The translations under genes were made by a program, and so were the position numbers. A DNA stretch of 64,000 nucleotides from Desmodesmus armatus (taxonomy: Eukaryota; Chlorophyta; Chlorophyceae; Sphaeropleales; Scenedesmaceae), in NCBI GenBank assembly GCA_007449985.2, contig VIIQ02000048.1, positions 310,001 through 374,000 on the forward strand. The letters run 5' to 3'. The notes under the pieces are model-generated. The model worked only from the letters and a program-made list of their open reading frames with translations, did not search any database and had not been told where the DNA came from. Below are positions 45,048 to 56,908 of the stretch, in pieces; the first letter of the stretch is position 1; each line of letters opens with the position of its first letter.

Positions 45048-45574
45048 AGGGTCACACTTAGCAGACCAGACTGTCAACAGCACTTGTCGCCATGCAAACT
45101 CATCAGCAGTAGAGTCTACTAAGCTGAGGACACAACAGCAACCCACCCCGCCAGCAAACGCCACACTGGTGTGCTTTTGTGGTGTGCTTTTGTGGCGTTT
45201 GCCCTGGTTTGCCTATACAAAACCCCCACATCATGTCCCATCATATCACCATCACAGTATGGATGGGTGAGGACATGTGTGCATGTCATTGAACTTTATC
45301 TCCCGTCACACACATTCACTTGTGCACATGCAGCACAGCCATGTGCTGGTGTTCGCTCAGCAGAACACAAATCGTGAGCGGCTGTTGAAACACATACCCC
45401 TCAACAGGAAGATGCTACCAGTACTCACTGGTTGGACAACGACCCATCAACACGCAAACGCCATGAGACTTCAGCCTGAACCCCTGTTCCCTGCCGACAC
45501 CGGCCTTTGCGGTATGACAACAAGCTCAAATGCAGTCGGGCACTCAATGACCTTTGCGAGGACGCTGCAGCCCA
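45048..45574. other. MYND-B 3' flank, no gene seen
   Basis: Contains a short tandem duplication GTGTGCTTTTGTGG at about 45169-45196. No recognisable coding sequence. Confidence 0.4.
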
Positions 45575-46829
45575 TCAAGCAGCTGCTTTAGTGCAGGCAG
45601 GCTGTTCCCACGGCTCTTGTGTTGGCTCCTGTGTTGGCCGCTTGATTGAACACACCTGCCCATGCACTGGCCAGTGCTGCCGCTGGCATGCCACAGAGCA
45701 GTACCTACACCAAGAACAAGGCAGCAGCAGGGGCGGCAGGGCAGGAACACAGTGTTGACAGGTCAGCTACTGTGCGTGAAATGAAAATGTCGATTTTTTT
45801 GGGCTGGAACTAAGGTCACAAAGCATGGAAATCTAATCTTGCAAAAAAGGTTATGGTGCCACCCCGCAGGACCGCCATGCCCTAGAGGTTATGAAGGACA
45901 GCGTATGACATGGCCAGCAGGTCCAAGCCTCTAAATAAGGCGCTGCAAGCAAAACCGGCCCCTACCCCAGTCTACCACTCTGCTCCTCACCGTGCTGCCA
46001 CCGCCTCCTGTGGTGCCGCAGCCGCCCCTGCAGCACCCTGTGACCCCACACAGCCGCCACACACACAGGCCGCACCCCGCACCAGGCCAAACCCTGCACT
46101 CACACCACCCGCATTCCTGCAGCCCGGGTTGTTGCAGAAGTAGCGGTTGGGCAGGGCTGCACACAGGTGTTGCCCCGCGGCTTTCAGCTCGTGGCTGGCA
46201 GTAAGCAGTACCTGAGAGGCCCAAAAGGCAGGACCATTGCCCTGCTGCAGCTGCTGCTGATGGGCAGGAGATGGGTCAAGCAGGGTGGCCACTACCTTGG
46301 CATCAATAATTGATGAGTCACCCTGAGTCAGGGTGACGATGGCGGCTACACCTTTATTCAAGCTGGCGTATGCTTGCGTCAAGCACAGCTGGTTACGCAT
46401 CAACCACAAGGCTGCACTGCTGCTACTGCTGCTACTGCTGCTGCTGCTGCTGCCCACTGCCTGGTGCGAGAAATCCAACCAGTCCCCGACAGCCGCATTT
46501 AGCAGCGCTACACCTGCCCCTAACTGATTGAACGCCGCAAGCGCTGCTAGCAGAGGGCCCTCGTCAGTTGTATCGCTGGAGGATTCGCAAAGCTCTGCAG
46601 ACGTCTGCAGCCAGCCTGACAGTGGGTAGCTGTCTGGCTGTGAGGCACATAGCTCCAGCTGCTCTGACAGCTGCAGCAGACAGCGGCCCAGCACAAACCA
46701 GCCCGCAGCCACGGCTGCTGATAGAGGCTGGGCTGCCCCTGCTGCTGCAGCGGCTGTTGCGTGCCGAACGATGGCCTGCTGCAGATGGACACACTCCAGC
46801 AACACCGCTGGCAGGGCACCTGGCTTGCC

Positions 46830-46832
46830 CTA
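46830..46832 (-). other. Premature TAG in MYND-B
   Basis: On the minus strand the codon after LSTA is TAG. Genes A (LTTLSTAQGQPG) and C (LTSLSTAQGKPG) have CAG, so one C-to-T change explains it. Confidence 0.85.
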
Positions 46833-47239
46833 TGCTGTGCTGAGGGCAGTTAGGCACAGCGACATGACAGCCTGCAGCACCTGCTGCACCTCGACCGCCA
46901 CGGCACTGCGAGTGTCATGCGCCACAGCGACCAGCGCTGTGTTGCAAACTGTCAGACAAGCTGGCAGCATTGGGTCCACTGCGAAGGCAGCAGCGCCAGA
47001 AGCAGCACGGTTTGTGCCTGCTCCACTGCGCTGTGGCGGCAGCTGCTGCCAGAGCGCTTGAGATCTGACTGCTGCTTCCAAAACCTGGGTTGTCAGTGAC
47101 AGCTGCTGCAGCTGCAGCGGCCGCAGCTGGGCAGGGCTGGCCCTCTGCACCGCACTGCTGAGCAACACCTGCAGTACATTACGCGCTGTTATGCCAAGGT
47201 ACTTGTTCCCCATATCAGCCATCGCGGTTGCGCGACCGT

Positions 47240-47510
47240 CCGCACCATGTGCTGCTGAGTCACCACTGCCGCCGCTGCCGCCGCCGCTGCCGCCGCCGCT
47301 GCCGCTGCCGCCGCCGCCGCTGCCGCTGCCGCCGCCGCCGCTGCCGCTGCTGCCGCCGCCGCTGCCGCTGCTGCCGCCGCCGCTGCCGCTGCTGCCGCCG
47401 CCGCTGCCGCTGCTGCCGCCGCCGCTGCCGCTGCTGCCGCCGCTGCTGCTGCTGCCGCCGCTGCTGCCGCTGCTGCTGCCGCCGCTGCTGCTGCCGCTGC
47501 TGCTGCAGCC
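47240..47510. repeat. (GCC/GCT)n trinucleotide tract in MYND-B
   Basis: About 270 bases of mixed CCG/CTG units. Depending on frame it encodes poly-Ala, Gly/Ser or Gln/Arg runs. It is the likely site of the MYND-B frame change and is prone to slippage and misassembly. Confidence 0.9.
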
Positions 47511-49541
47511 GCCACCGCCAGGTACTCTGTGGAACCCACTGCAAGTGCTGTGGCATGCTGCACCAGCATTGACAGCAGCCCCACCGTGGGCCAAGCAAGG
47601 GGCTTCAGGAGCTTAGCACACACTGAGCAGGGAAAGCCCCCAGTACCTTCACACCACGAGTATTTGGCCCGCATGGCGGCTGAAATACTGAGTCTGAACA
47701 CAGTAGGCCAGGCAGCAACTCCCTGTAGCCACAGCGCTGCTGCTGCAGAGGCTAGCAGCAGCAGGGGGGCCATTTCCAAACCAGGACTGAGGGCTATGCG
47801 CTGGCAGGCCGAGTGATGCAGATTGCCCAGGTGCAACACTGCTCCTGCTGCTGTGATGGACTTGATACACATCGCACCATCGATGCAGCTTGGGCTGCTG
47901 CTGCTGCTGCTGCTGCTGGCGGCTGCGGCTGAGGCACTTTCAAGGCAGTGCTCAGGCGACAGCAGCTTGTATGGCTGCTGCGCCTGCATAGAAGAGCTGG
48001 TGCTGGGGTGCTGGTGTGATGCTGCCGCGCCTTCTGCTGCTGCAATGGCCGCTGCGACATGCAGCAGCAGGTGTGGCGGCAACACCGCAGCCCAGCTGGC
48101 CTCAAAGTGCTGCAGCCATGACTGCACCACAGGCACTTGCGGCACTTGGGGCTGCAGCAGTACGGGTGCTTGGGGTAGCATGCAGTGCTGCACGTGGTGT
48201 AGCAGCACACCCTCTGCTCTCTCAGCAGGAGCAGCAGGAGGGTCATGACGGCAGCTGCTGCCACCATCACTGCCACCGCTGCTGCTGTGAATGACACTGC
48301 TGCTGTGTTGTGCTGGTTGGCTCCCCTGCTGCTCCTGTTTGTGCAGCAGGTTCAGCTGCAGCTGGCTGCCAAAAAGGGTAGCAACTACCAACGCTGTCTG
48401 CTGCAGTTGTTGGGGCTGGGCGAGCAGCCTGGCCACTGCTGCTGGCTTATTGCTGGTGACCATGTATGTGCTGAGGTCTGCCAGCAGCAGGGAGGCTGTG
48501 TGCAGCACTGCTGCAGTGATGTCGGCTGCAGGAAGCGGCAGCAGCGGCGGCTGCTGGTGCTGCTGCTGACCCTGCCACTGCTGCTGTCGGTGTGTTTGCT
48601 GCTGGTGAAAGGTTCCACGCACCTGGTTGACGCGGTGCATGCGGCTTACAAGCTCCAGGTACTTTGCACACAGCAGCAGCGTGTCAGCCGCGGCTTGTCC
48701 CACCCCTGCAGGTGCTGCAAGGATACTGCCAGGCCATATCCTGACCAGTGCTGTCACCCAGCAGCAGGTGAGCTGTATCTCATGCAGAGAGTCAGGCAAT
48801 TCGAGCGCATGGGCTGCTTTTGCAGAAGGCTTCCACGCGATAGCCTGCATGAGAAAACAGGGCAGGGGACTTGCACAAGACGTGAGTGCAAGTAACAGTT
48901 AGGGCAGTTGTGAAAGTATGCAGGTAAACAAAATACCATGCCAGTGTAGCCACACATGTCATGTGACAGGCACAAAAATCATGTCAAGGGACTGAAAGCT
49001 GTCCAGGTCTTTTGGAGGTGCAAGCACTGATGCACAAACATCACACAACAATCGTGCAGCTGCTTGCTCATTGTGGTTGTCTAAGCAACAACAATGGTTG
49101 TCATTGACAGCACCAGCAGCACTGGAGCTCATGAACAGCCCCTCTACTGCTTGTAAGGCCACCCACAAGGCCACCCTGGTCATGTAAGTTTACTACAATG
49201 TGTCTGCTACCCTGACTCGTCAAGTGCCTGCACATCACTATGACCCAAACAGTAACCCTCAACCCTAAACAACCCTGAAGCTTGAAAGTAAACCCAACAT
49301 GCCTCACCGCTTGAGCTGGAGATTGACTACAAGCCTCTGCTGATGCAAGGCCCTTGGCCAGTAGTCCACCCAGCTTCGTCTGCATGATGATAGTAGTGAA
49401 ATGCAGCTGCTCCGGCAGCCCAGTCCTGCTGGCTGCCAGGGCTGCTGCTACAGCCTCGCTGCGTGCTGCTGCTGCCACTGCTGGGTCCTGGGAGGACAAC
49501 TTGGCACACAGCGGGGCCACAACCAGGCTGCAAGGCACCAA

Positions 49542-49578
<37 letters not shown>

Positions 49579-50236
49579 GGGCAGCAGCGACAGCAATGGA
49601 TGATTCATTTGCCGGTTTTGAGCTGGATGCAGTGATCAGTGACTGGCAGGTGGCTGCTGCTGCTGGAGGGATCGTTGTGGAGGGTACTTGTGGCCAAGGG
49701 GGTCACACGCAAGGGGCAATTGACTGTCCTGGGGACACATGGGTTCAAGGTACTTGTTGACAGTCTCTAATTGCAAGTGCATGTGTTGCTTACTCTAAGA
49801 CCACCCCACTCAGTTTTAAGTGTCCATTGACATATGGCAGGGTTGCATGAGCAGGGGAGTTTGGTGTGCTGAGCCCTCTTGCCCGGCCCCTCCAAAGCTG
49901 ACCTGCCTGGCACCCAATCATAAAGAAAACACACTCTTGCTTGTTGTAAACCTCCACAGTAGTGTTCCTGGCCGTGTAATCATGGTGACACAGCATTACT
50001 GCCACCTGGGGCAGCTGCTGCAGCAGCTCCTGCACCTGGCTGCCTGCCCCGCTGGCATCTGGGTGGGTGGCACACCATGCACACCTCGCCAGCGCGTGTG
50101 TTATCTTAAGGCAGGGGCATGTGGGGCCGCAGGTGGTGCCTCCCAGGCCCTCTATTAGGGACTGAACCTCTTGCAGCAGCACTAGTGCCATAGCCCCTTC
50201 AGCAGCAGGGGGTTCTGTGGGGACGCCTGGCGGCAT

Positions 50237-50457
50237 GGTCGTGCGTAGCTGTGGTGATCGGCACTGGTCAAAGTAATCATAAAGCCAAGCATTGATGACT
50301 GGCGTTTACGTTTGCAGCGTGCGCACTCAAGGTCCCAGGGGGTCCCGATCTGACTAATGAATTACTCAGAGGCTTGAGTGCGCAAGCTGCAAACGTACAA
50401 ATCGTCACTGTTGGTTGCGACTACGCAAAGACATAGTTTGTTCAGCGGTGACGCACG
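50237..50457. promoter_or_regulatory. Divergent MYND-B / MYND-C promoter with a 25-bp inverted repeat
   Basis: The ATGs of B (50236, minus) and C (50458, plus) are 221 bases apart. Within the spacer, 50307-50331 (TACGTTTGCAGC..GCGCACTCAAG) and 50373-50397 are inverted copies with one mismatch, separated by 41 bases. Such symmetry could be a bidirectional control element that binds one factor twice, or the breakpoint relic of an inverted duplication. Confidence 0.75.
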
Positions 50458-51097
50458 ATGCCACCTGCTGTCTCCACAGAACCACCTGCTGCTGATGAGG
50501 CTTGGCAGCTGCTACAGGACTTTCAGTCCGTTGTAGATGGCCTGCAAACCACCTGTGTCCCCACATGCACCTGCCATAAGCTACCGCACGTGCTGGTGCG
50601 ATGTGTGGGGCATCTCAACGCATTGGCCGATGCCAGCACAGGGAGCAGCAGCAAGGTGGCTAGCCTCATTGCGCAGCTGCTACCAAAGCTGGAAGCATCG
50701 ATGAGCGGCCATGATTACAAGGCCAGGAATACCGCTGTGGAGGTTTACAACATGTGAGGTGTTGACTTTCGGTTGTTGGTGCCAGGCAGGGCAAGGGACA
50801 CTGCACACCAGGAAGGGAGAAGGGAACACTGCACACCACATCCCCTGCTCACGCAACTGTGACATGCTGTCAGCGGTCACGTGTGGGGCCGTTTCATAAT
50901 GTTGCTCCACAAACGCACTTCAATGTACAGGGCGCCAACAAGTACCTGAGACTCGTGAGTCTCCAAGATGCCCTTTGCTCCTTGCCTGTGAACCCCCCTG
51001 GCCCCCTCCCTCCACCTACCAACCTTCATCAGCAGCCACATGCCAGCCAGACACTACTGTCACCAATACCAACCTCCCCACCTTGACCGCCACCCCC

Positions 51098-51133
<36 letters not shown>

Positions 51134-54100
51134 TTGCAGCTTGGTGGTGGCCCCGCTATGTGCCAAGCTGTCCTCCCATGACCCAGCAGTAACAGCAGCA
51201 GCACGCAGCGAGGCTGTAGCAGCAGCCCTGGCAGCCAGCAGGTCAGGACTGGCAGCACAGCTGCATGTCGCCATCCCTGTATTGCAGCTGAAGCTGCATG
51301 GGGTGAAGACAGTGGGGCTTGAACCAGCAGAGGCTTGGTGCCAAACCCCAGCGCAAGCGGTGAGGCATGCTGGGGCCAGTCACGACAGCACTGCACAGTG
51401 CTGCTGGTGCTGTCAGTGACAGCATTTGTTGTTGCTCGGCACGTGCCTGTCACCATGACATGTGTCATGACTGCCAAATCTGTCATAGCTGTCAGTTGCG
51501 CTCACATGCTGCCCATGTTTCCTTCCTGCAGGCTGACATGTTGAAGTCCTTTGCAACAGCAGCAGACTCTTTCAGACTGCCAGAAGGGCTGCATGAGATA
51601 CAGCTCGCCTGCTGCTGGGTGACAGCACTGGCCAGGGTATGGCCTGGCAGTATACTTGCAGCACCAGCAGGGATGGGGGTCGCTGCTACTGACACGCTGC
51701 TGCTGTGTGCAAAGTACCTGGACCTTGTCAGCAGCATGCACCGCGTCAACCAGCTGCTCACTCAGCATCATCATCAGCAGGAACATCCAGACCACCAGCA
51801 GCAGCAGGGCCAGCAGCCGCCGCCAGACCGGCAGCAGCAGCAGCAGCAGCAGCGGTTGCTGCCGCTGCCTGCAGCTGACATCACTGCAGCAGTGCTGCAC
51901 GCAGCCTCCCTGCTGCTGGCAGACCTTGGCAAGCACCTAGCAGGGAATACACAGCCAGCAGCTGTGGCCGAGCTACTCAAACACCCCCAGATGCTGCAGC
52001 AGACAGCCTTGCTTGTTACTACCCTCTTCGGCAGCCAGCTGCAGCTGAACCTGCTGTACAGTCTGCAACAGCAGCAGCAGCAGGACCGCCAAGCAGCACA
52101 GCACAGCAGCAGTGGCGGCAGCAGCAGTAGTGGTGGCAGCAATGGCGGCAGCAGGAGCAACAGCGGCTGCCGTGCTGGCCCTTCTGCTGCTGCTGCTGCT
52201 CCTGCAGCTGCTGAGAGAGCAGAGGGTGTGCTGCTGCATCGTGTGCAGCAGTTTGCGCAGCCCCAACGGCTGCTGCAGCTCCAGCAGCCGTGCTTGCCTG
52301 TGATGCCATCGTCATGGCTGCACCCCAACAACTGCAGTCCTGTAGTGCGGTCCTGGCTGCAGCACTTTGAGGCCAGCTGGGGTGATGTGCTGCCGCCACA
52401 CCTGCTGCTGCACATTGCAGCGGCCATTGCAGCAGCAGAAGGGGCATCAGCACCACGGCAGCACCCCAGCACCAGCTCTGCGGTGCAGGCGCAGCAGCCA
52501 TACAAGCTGCTGTCGCCTGAGCACTGCCTTGAAAGTGTCTCAACCACAGCAGCAAGCAGTAGCAGCAGTAGCAGCAGCAGCAGCCCAGGATGTTTTGATG
52601 CAGAGGTGTGCATCAGCTTTGTCAAAGCAGCAGGCTCAGTGCTGGGCTTGGACGCTATGGATCACCTGGGGGCTTGCCAGCGAACCCTTCTCAGTCCGGG
52701 TATAGAAAGGACGCCACTGCTGCTGCTGGCCTCTGCATCTGCAGCACTGAGGCTGAAGGGCCTGAACGTCCTCGCTGAGTCTTTGTCCAGTGGGTTCAGT
52801 GCGGCTGCAATGGTGCATTCCTCTTGGTGCGAAGGCAGTGAGGGCCAGCCCTGCACATCGTGTGCTGACCTCCTGAAGCCCCTTGCTTGGCCCACTGTGG
52901 GGCTGCAGTCGCTGCTGCTGCAGCAGGCCATTGGGGTTGTAATTGCAGCAGATTACCCAACCTGGAGTTGGGACAGCGGTGGCAGCAGTGGTGGTGACAA
53001 CAGTGGCAGTAGCTGCTGTGGCGGCGGCGGCAGCAGCAGCGGCGGTCACCGCCACGGTGGCGGCGGCAGCGGTGGTGGTGGCGGCAGCAGCAGCAGCTGT
53101 GGCGGCGGGGGCGGCAGCAGCAGCTGTGGCGGCGGCGGCGGCAGCAGCGGCGGTGGTGGCAGCAGCGGCAGCTCAGCAGCGCGCAGGGCAGACGCCAGAC
53201 TGCCCGTACCAATTGCGTCTGGCCTGCAACTGTACATGACGGTGGCAGGGCATGTGCTACAGATTGCGCTTGAGCGTGCAGTGCACAGGGCCAGCCCTCC
53301 CCAACTGCTGCTGCAACAGCTGCAGCTAGTGTCCCTGGCAATCCAGCTGTTGGAAGCAGCAGTACGCTGCCACGAGCAGCTGCAGCAGATGCTGCCAGAG
53401 CATATTGCAGCCAGAACCAGGTTGGGTCCAGGTGCTATTGGCTCAGGCCTGGAACCCTTGCTGCCTGCTGCTGTGGGCATGTGCAACTTGGGGTTGTGTG
53501 TTGTGGAGATGGCCACGCCCAGTGGTGTGGCCAGTGATATGGCGGTTGAGGTGCAGCAGGTGCTGCAGGCTGTCATGTCGCTGTGCCTAACTTCCCTCAG
53601 CACAGCACAGGGCAAGCCAGGCATGCCCCTGTTTGCGTTGTTCACCGTATGCGGCAACTTGCAGCAGGACATCCTGCACCAGCATGCAACAGCCGTTGCA
53701 GCAGCTGGTGCGGCCCAGCCCCTATCAGCGACAGTCGCTGCAGGCTGGTTTGTGCTGGGCCGCTGTCTGCTGCAGCTGTCAGAGCAGCTGCAGCTATGTG
53801 CCTCACAGCCGGACAGCTACCCACTGTCAGACTGGCTGTTGACCTCAGCAAATGTGTGGGACCGCTCCTGTTGTCCACTCGACCAGGAGGGCGTGCGCAA
53901 AGGGCTCGACACGTGGGCGAGTTCTCTGTCGATGCTGGCGGAGGCTGTTCAGGCCTGGCAGCAGGAACATCTGACAACTCAGGCAGCAGAATGCAGCAGC
54001 GCTGCGTCCTGGTTGGCTTGCTATCGATGTTGTTTGACCAAGGCGTGTGACTTCTTGGAGAAGGGGGTTTGCAAGTCTGTGAAACGCCTGAGTGATCCTG

Positions 54101-54871
54101 AACGCCTGGCTATCCTGCTAGAACCACCACCACCTCCCCACCAACAGCAGCAGCCGCCGCAGCCGCCGCCGCAGCAACTGCTGCAGCAGCAGCCGCAGCA
54201 GCAGCAGCGCGAGGGTCCTGCATCGCGGGCCTTTGAAGCCCTCCAAGATGCCTGCGACGAGCTCAAACTCGCAGGTGAAGAGTTTTGTGCAGCCCTGCCC
54301 AACCGCTACTTCTGCAACCACCCGGGCTGCAGGAATGCGGCTGGTGTGAGTGCAGGGTTTGCCCTGGTGCGGGGTGCGTCCTGTGTGTGTGGCGGGTGTG
54401 TGGGGTCACAGGGTGCTGCAGGGGCGGCTGCGGCACCACAGGAGACGGTGGCAGCACGGTGAGCAGCAAGAGGGGTCGAGGGTGGGTGGGTTGTATGCCT
54501 GGTGTGCAGGGAAAAGGCAAACTGTGGCACTATCATCGATGATCGAGATAGCTGTGCTTTTGGAAAAGTTGTGGAATGAATGAGTTTGCAGGCTGTTACA
54601 TCCAGTGACAAGATGCCACATGCGCCAGCACTCCTGAAGGCTGCTGGCTGGATGCTGCATGGGGTTTGGGGGGCCAAGTAGATCCTTCACGCACTGCAAC
54701 CCTCAGCACAACCTCTGACCTGTCAACAATGTGTCGCCACTGCTGTCACCCGCTGTGCTGCTGCTCTGCCATAGGTACTGCTCTGTGGCGTGCCAGCAGC
54801 AGCACTGGCCTGTACACAAGCAGCAGTGCCCCTCTAGGGTGCTGCAGTCAAGCAGCTGCAGCAGTCATTGA
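50458..54871 (+). CDS. MYND zinc-finger protein, paralogue C
   Basis: Exons 50458-50753, 51140-51359, 51532-54458 and 54775-54871 give 1179 residues with all phases matched. Exon 1 (MPPAVSTEPPAADEAWQLL) is close to B exon 1 and has a conserved Cys pair and a YKARNTAVEVYN end. Exon 3 carries LHEIQLACCWVTALARVWPG, Ala/Gln/Ser runs, a Gly/Ser/Cys-rich stretch near 52975-53175, and blocks shared with A and B such as VEVQQVLQAVMSL and AAGWFVLGRCLLQ. The MYND finger is CNHPGC...CGGC plus YCSVACQQQHWPVHKQQC across the last intron. No catalytic domain is seen. It seems to be the intact partner of degenerate B. Function is unknown. Confidence 0.85.
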
Positions 54872-56431
54872 TACAAGCTCTGGAGACAAGCCACGGGCAC
54901 CAGGTAGTGCGGTTTCTGTGCTGGTGTGCAGGAGCTGTGAGGGCCGCGTCTGCCTGCAGTTGTGCAGTTGGGTGGGCTGTAGCACTCTCGTTTGATTTGT
55001 TGGTATTTGATTGGTCAATCACCCTCATCCTTGACCTGAGACTGAGGTACGACAAGTCATGGGCACCCTGTGGGCACCCTCATGAGCCCTTGGCTCACTG
55101 GCTACTAGTACTGCCGAGGTTGAGACTATGTCCCCGATACCTGTATTGTACAGTACTGATTGGCTGTATGACTGAACTTGGAGTTTGTCAGATCCTGTTC
55201 GGAGTGAACTGGGCCTGTGAGGCCGCCGCAAGGCTGGCCAATTTGATGGGCTGTCATGTGAGCAAGCAGTGTTGGGCATGGCCATGTTATGGATTGCGCA
55301 GTCCATGTTTTTTGGGTTGTGTATGTGACCATGGCTGCTCACAGGTTGATGTTGCTGAGGCAGTGCATGGTACTGTGTTAAGTGCTGCCAAGTTCTGCAC
55401 CAGCCATGTGATTGGGGTCGGGGTGCAGCCCTGCTCGCTGCTGCTGTGCATGTCCTAGGCAATGCCTGCGTGACTTCCAGACAACTTTGTCACAACGTGC
55501 ACTGACGTGGTGTTTTCTGCCATCGTGGTTCGAGGCAGTTGCACCCTGAGTGTGAGGTCAGAAGCAGCAAGCACCACCAATTGTGGCATATGCCGATGAG
55601 CTGGGCTGTTGCTGATGCACACTATGGCTACAGCCCAAATGACCATGGGGCTGCATAGTGTCGACTGCTGTTGCCAGTCCTGTTGAAAGCAGCATGATTC
55701 TGTGCTCATTCAGTGAGCCGCACAGTGTGAACTTGAGATTGAGGCTTGACACGGTTGCCCTTGATGATATGCTGAATCAGTCTGACCACAGACAGTGGAG
55801 CAAGACATGTTGAAACAGGTGGCCTTGCATTGCAGTAGTCACAATGCCTCAGCCACACCCGCCACTGTGGGTGGCACTCAGACTTGGCGCAGTCCATTTG
55901 CATTTGTTGCACTTCAACAGCAGCTACAGCCACGCAGGGATCACAAGTCGCACCAAGCAAATGCTGCCCACCTTGCGTGTTGCACATGCAAACAAAGTTT
56001 GCCTTTGCAAAGCGGATGCATCAGGACACACCGTTGCAGCCAATGGACTCACTAGCACGGCCACTGGGCACAGATATTGAGTGCTGCAACTACAGCACAC
56101 TACACAAACTGTCAACAGGTACATATTCAACACCATGTCCTGACTGCAGTGCACCAACTACAGTCAGTTACAGGACAAACCAAACAAGTAACTTGTGTCA
56201 TATGCCTGCCCCTGTGATGGATCCCCACGCCACAAAGCATAACCAAAACCAAGCACCAGATGAGTTTAACAGACATGCATGAAGCCTGCTGCGCAACTGG
56301 CAGCTCAGCCAGTGGCATGATGGCCCTGCATGCAGCACACGTGCCATGGCCTGCTATGCAGAGGGCACGCTTGCACCGGCACTGCTGCACCACCAATCAC
56401 AACCGATGATCAGACCATACACCTCGCCACG
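54872..56431. other. Convergent 3' UTRs of MYND-C (+) and the coiled-coil gene (-), no gene seen
   Basis: Plus-strand composition is T/G-rich to about 55.7 kb and A/C-rich after. No open frame has a recognisable domain. Confidence 0.4.
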
Positions 56432-56908
56432 CTACAGCCACATCCCTTCAGTCTCTTCAGGGTTGCTGGCGCCGTCTGGTGCTCTTTGCCAGTCCTGCTG
56501 TTGCTGCTGCTGCTGTGCTCCATGCGCTGGCATATCACCAGCAGCAGCAGGGTCCGGTCGCATGGGCGCTGAATCCCCTGCACTACCCATCTGCTGATCC
56601 TGCTGCCTGCTAGCTGGTGTAGTGTCTGTCACTGGCACTGCTGCAACCTGTGCATGGGTGATATCACCCTTCATCCCCTTGGCCCTTTTGATCTCGTCTT
56701 CTAGGGACGCAATCCTTGCCCGCTGCTTGGCAATGACAACTAGGTTTTCACTGATGGCAGATTTGTACTCTGGATCTGGGTCCTCTGTGAGTGCCTGCTT
56801 CAGCTCCTTGACTGACCGCTCAAGGTGATGCAGCGAGCACAGCAACCTGTCCCTCTCTATCTCCATGAGTGAGGCTGCCAGGCTGGCGTTGCTGGCTGCA
56901 TATGCCAT
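56432..56908 (-). CDS. Small coiled-coil protein, Tma17/Adc17-like
   Basis: A single-exon frame of 158 residues starts at MAYAASNASL. The N-terminal two thirds form a helical, charged coiled coil with LMEIERDRLLCSLHHLERS, then DPDPEYKSAISENLVVIAKQ, RARIASLEDEI. Paired helices with a LxRSNxxL-type first helix and a xxENxxVxxxxxRVxxLE-type second helix recall Tma17/Adc17, a yeast chaperone for proteasome base assembly and a ribosome-associated factor. The C-terminal third is Gln-rich and low complexity. The family call is from motif memory and moderate. It is divergent from PurF; longer in-frame starts exist to 57043 but the extra residues look non-coding. Confidence 0.6.
   Translation of the reverse strand: MAYAASNASLAASLMEIERDRLLCSLHHLERSVKELKQALTEDPDPEYKSAISENLVVIAKQRARIASLEDEIKRAKGMKGDITHAQVAAVPVTDTTPASRQQDQQMGSAGDSAPMRPDPAAAGDMPAHGAQQQQQQQDWQRAPDGASNPEETEGMWL

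Larger units (their letters stand above)
45575..50236 (-). pseudogene. MYND zinc-finger protein, paralogue B (frameshift plus premature stop)
   Basis: The exon structure matches A and C: 50236-49935, 49527-49308, 48844-45991 and 45704-45575 on the minus strand. The large exon is 2854 bases, one short of phase (A and C exons are 2 modulo 3). The break lies near 47.5 kb in a GGC/AGC repeat: upstream reads PTVGLLSMLVQHATALAV and then poly-Ala, whereas the Gly/Ser frame of the paralogues is the one that continues downstream. In that downstream frame a TAG at 46830-46832 replaces the CAG (Gln) found in both paralogues after LSTA, and the frame then continues GKPGALPAVLLE. The MYND halves (CNNPGC, CGGC; YCSVACQRQHWPVHGQVC) are intact in sequence but would not be reached. 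Either this is a recent pseudogene or there are two sequence errors. Confidence 0.82.
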
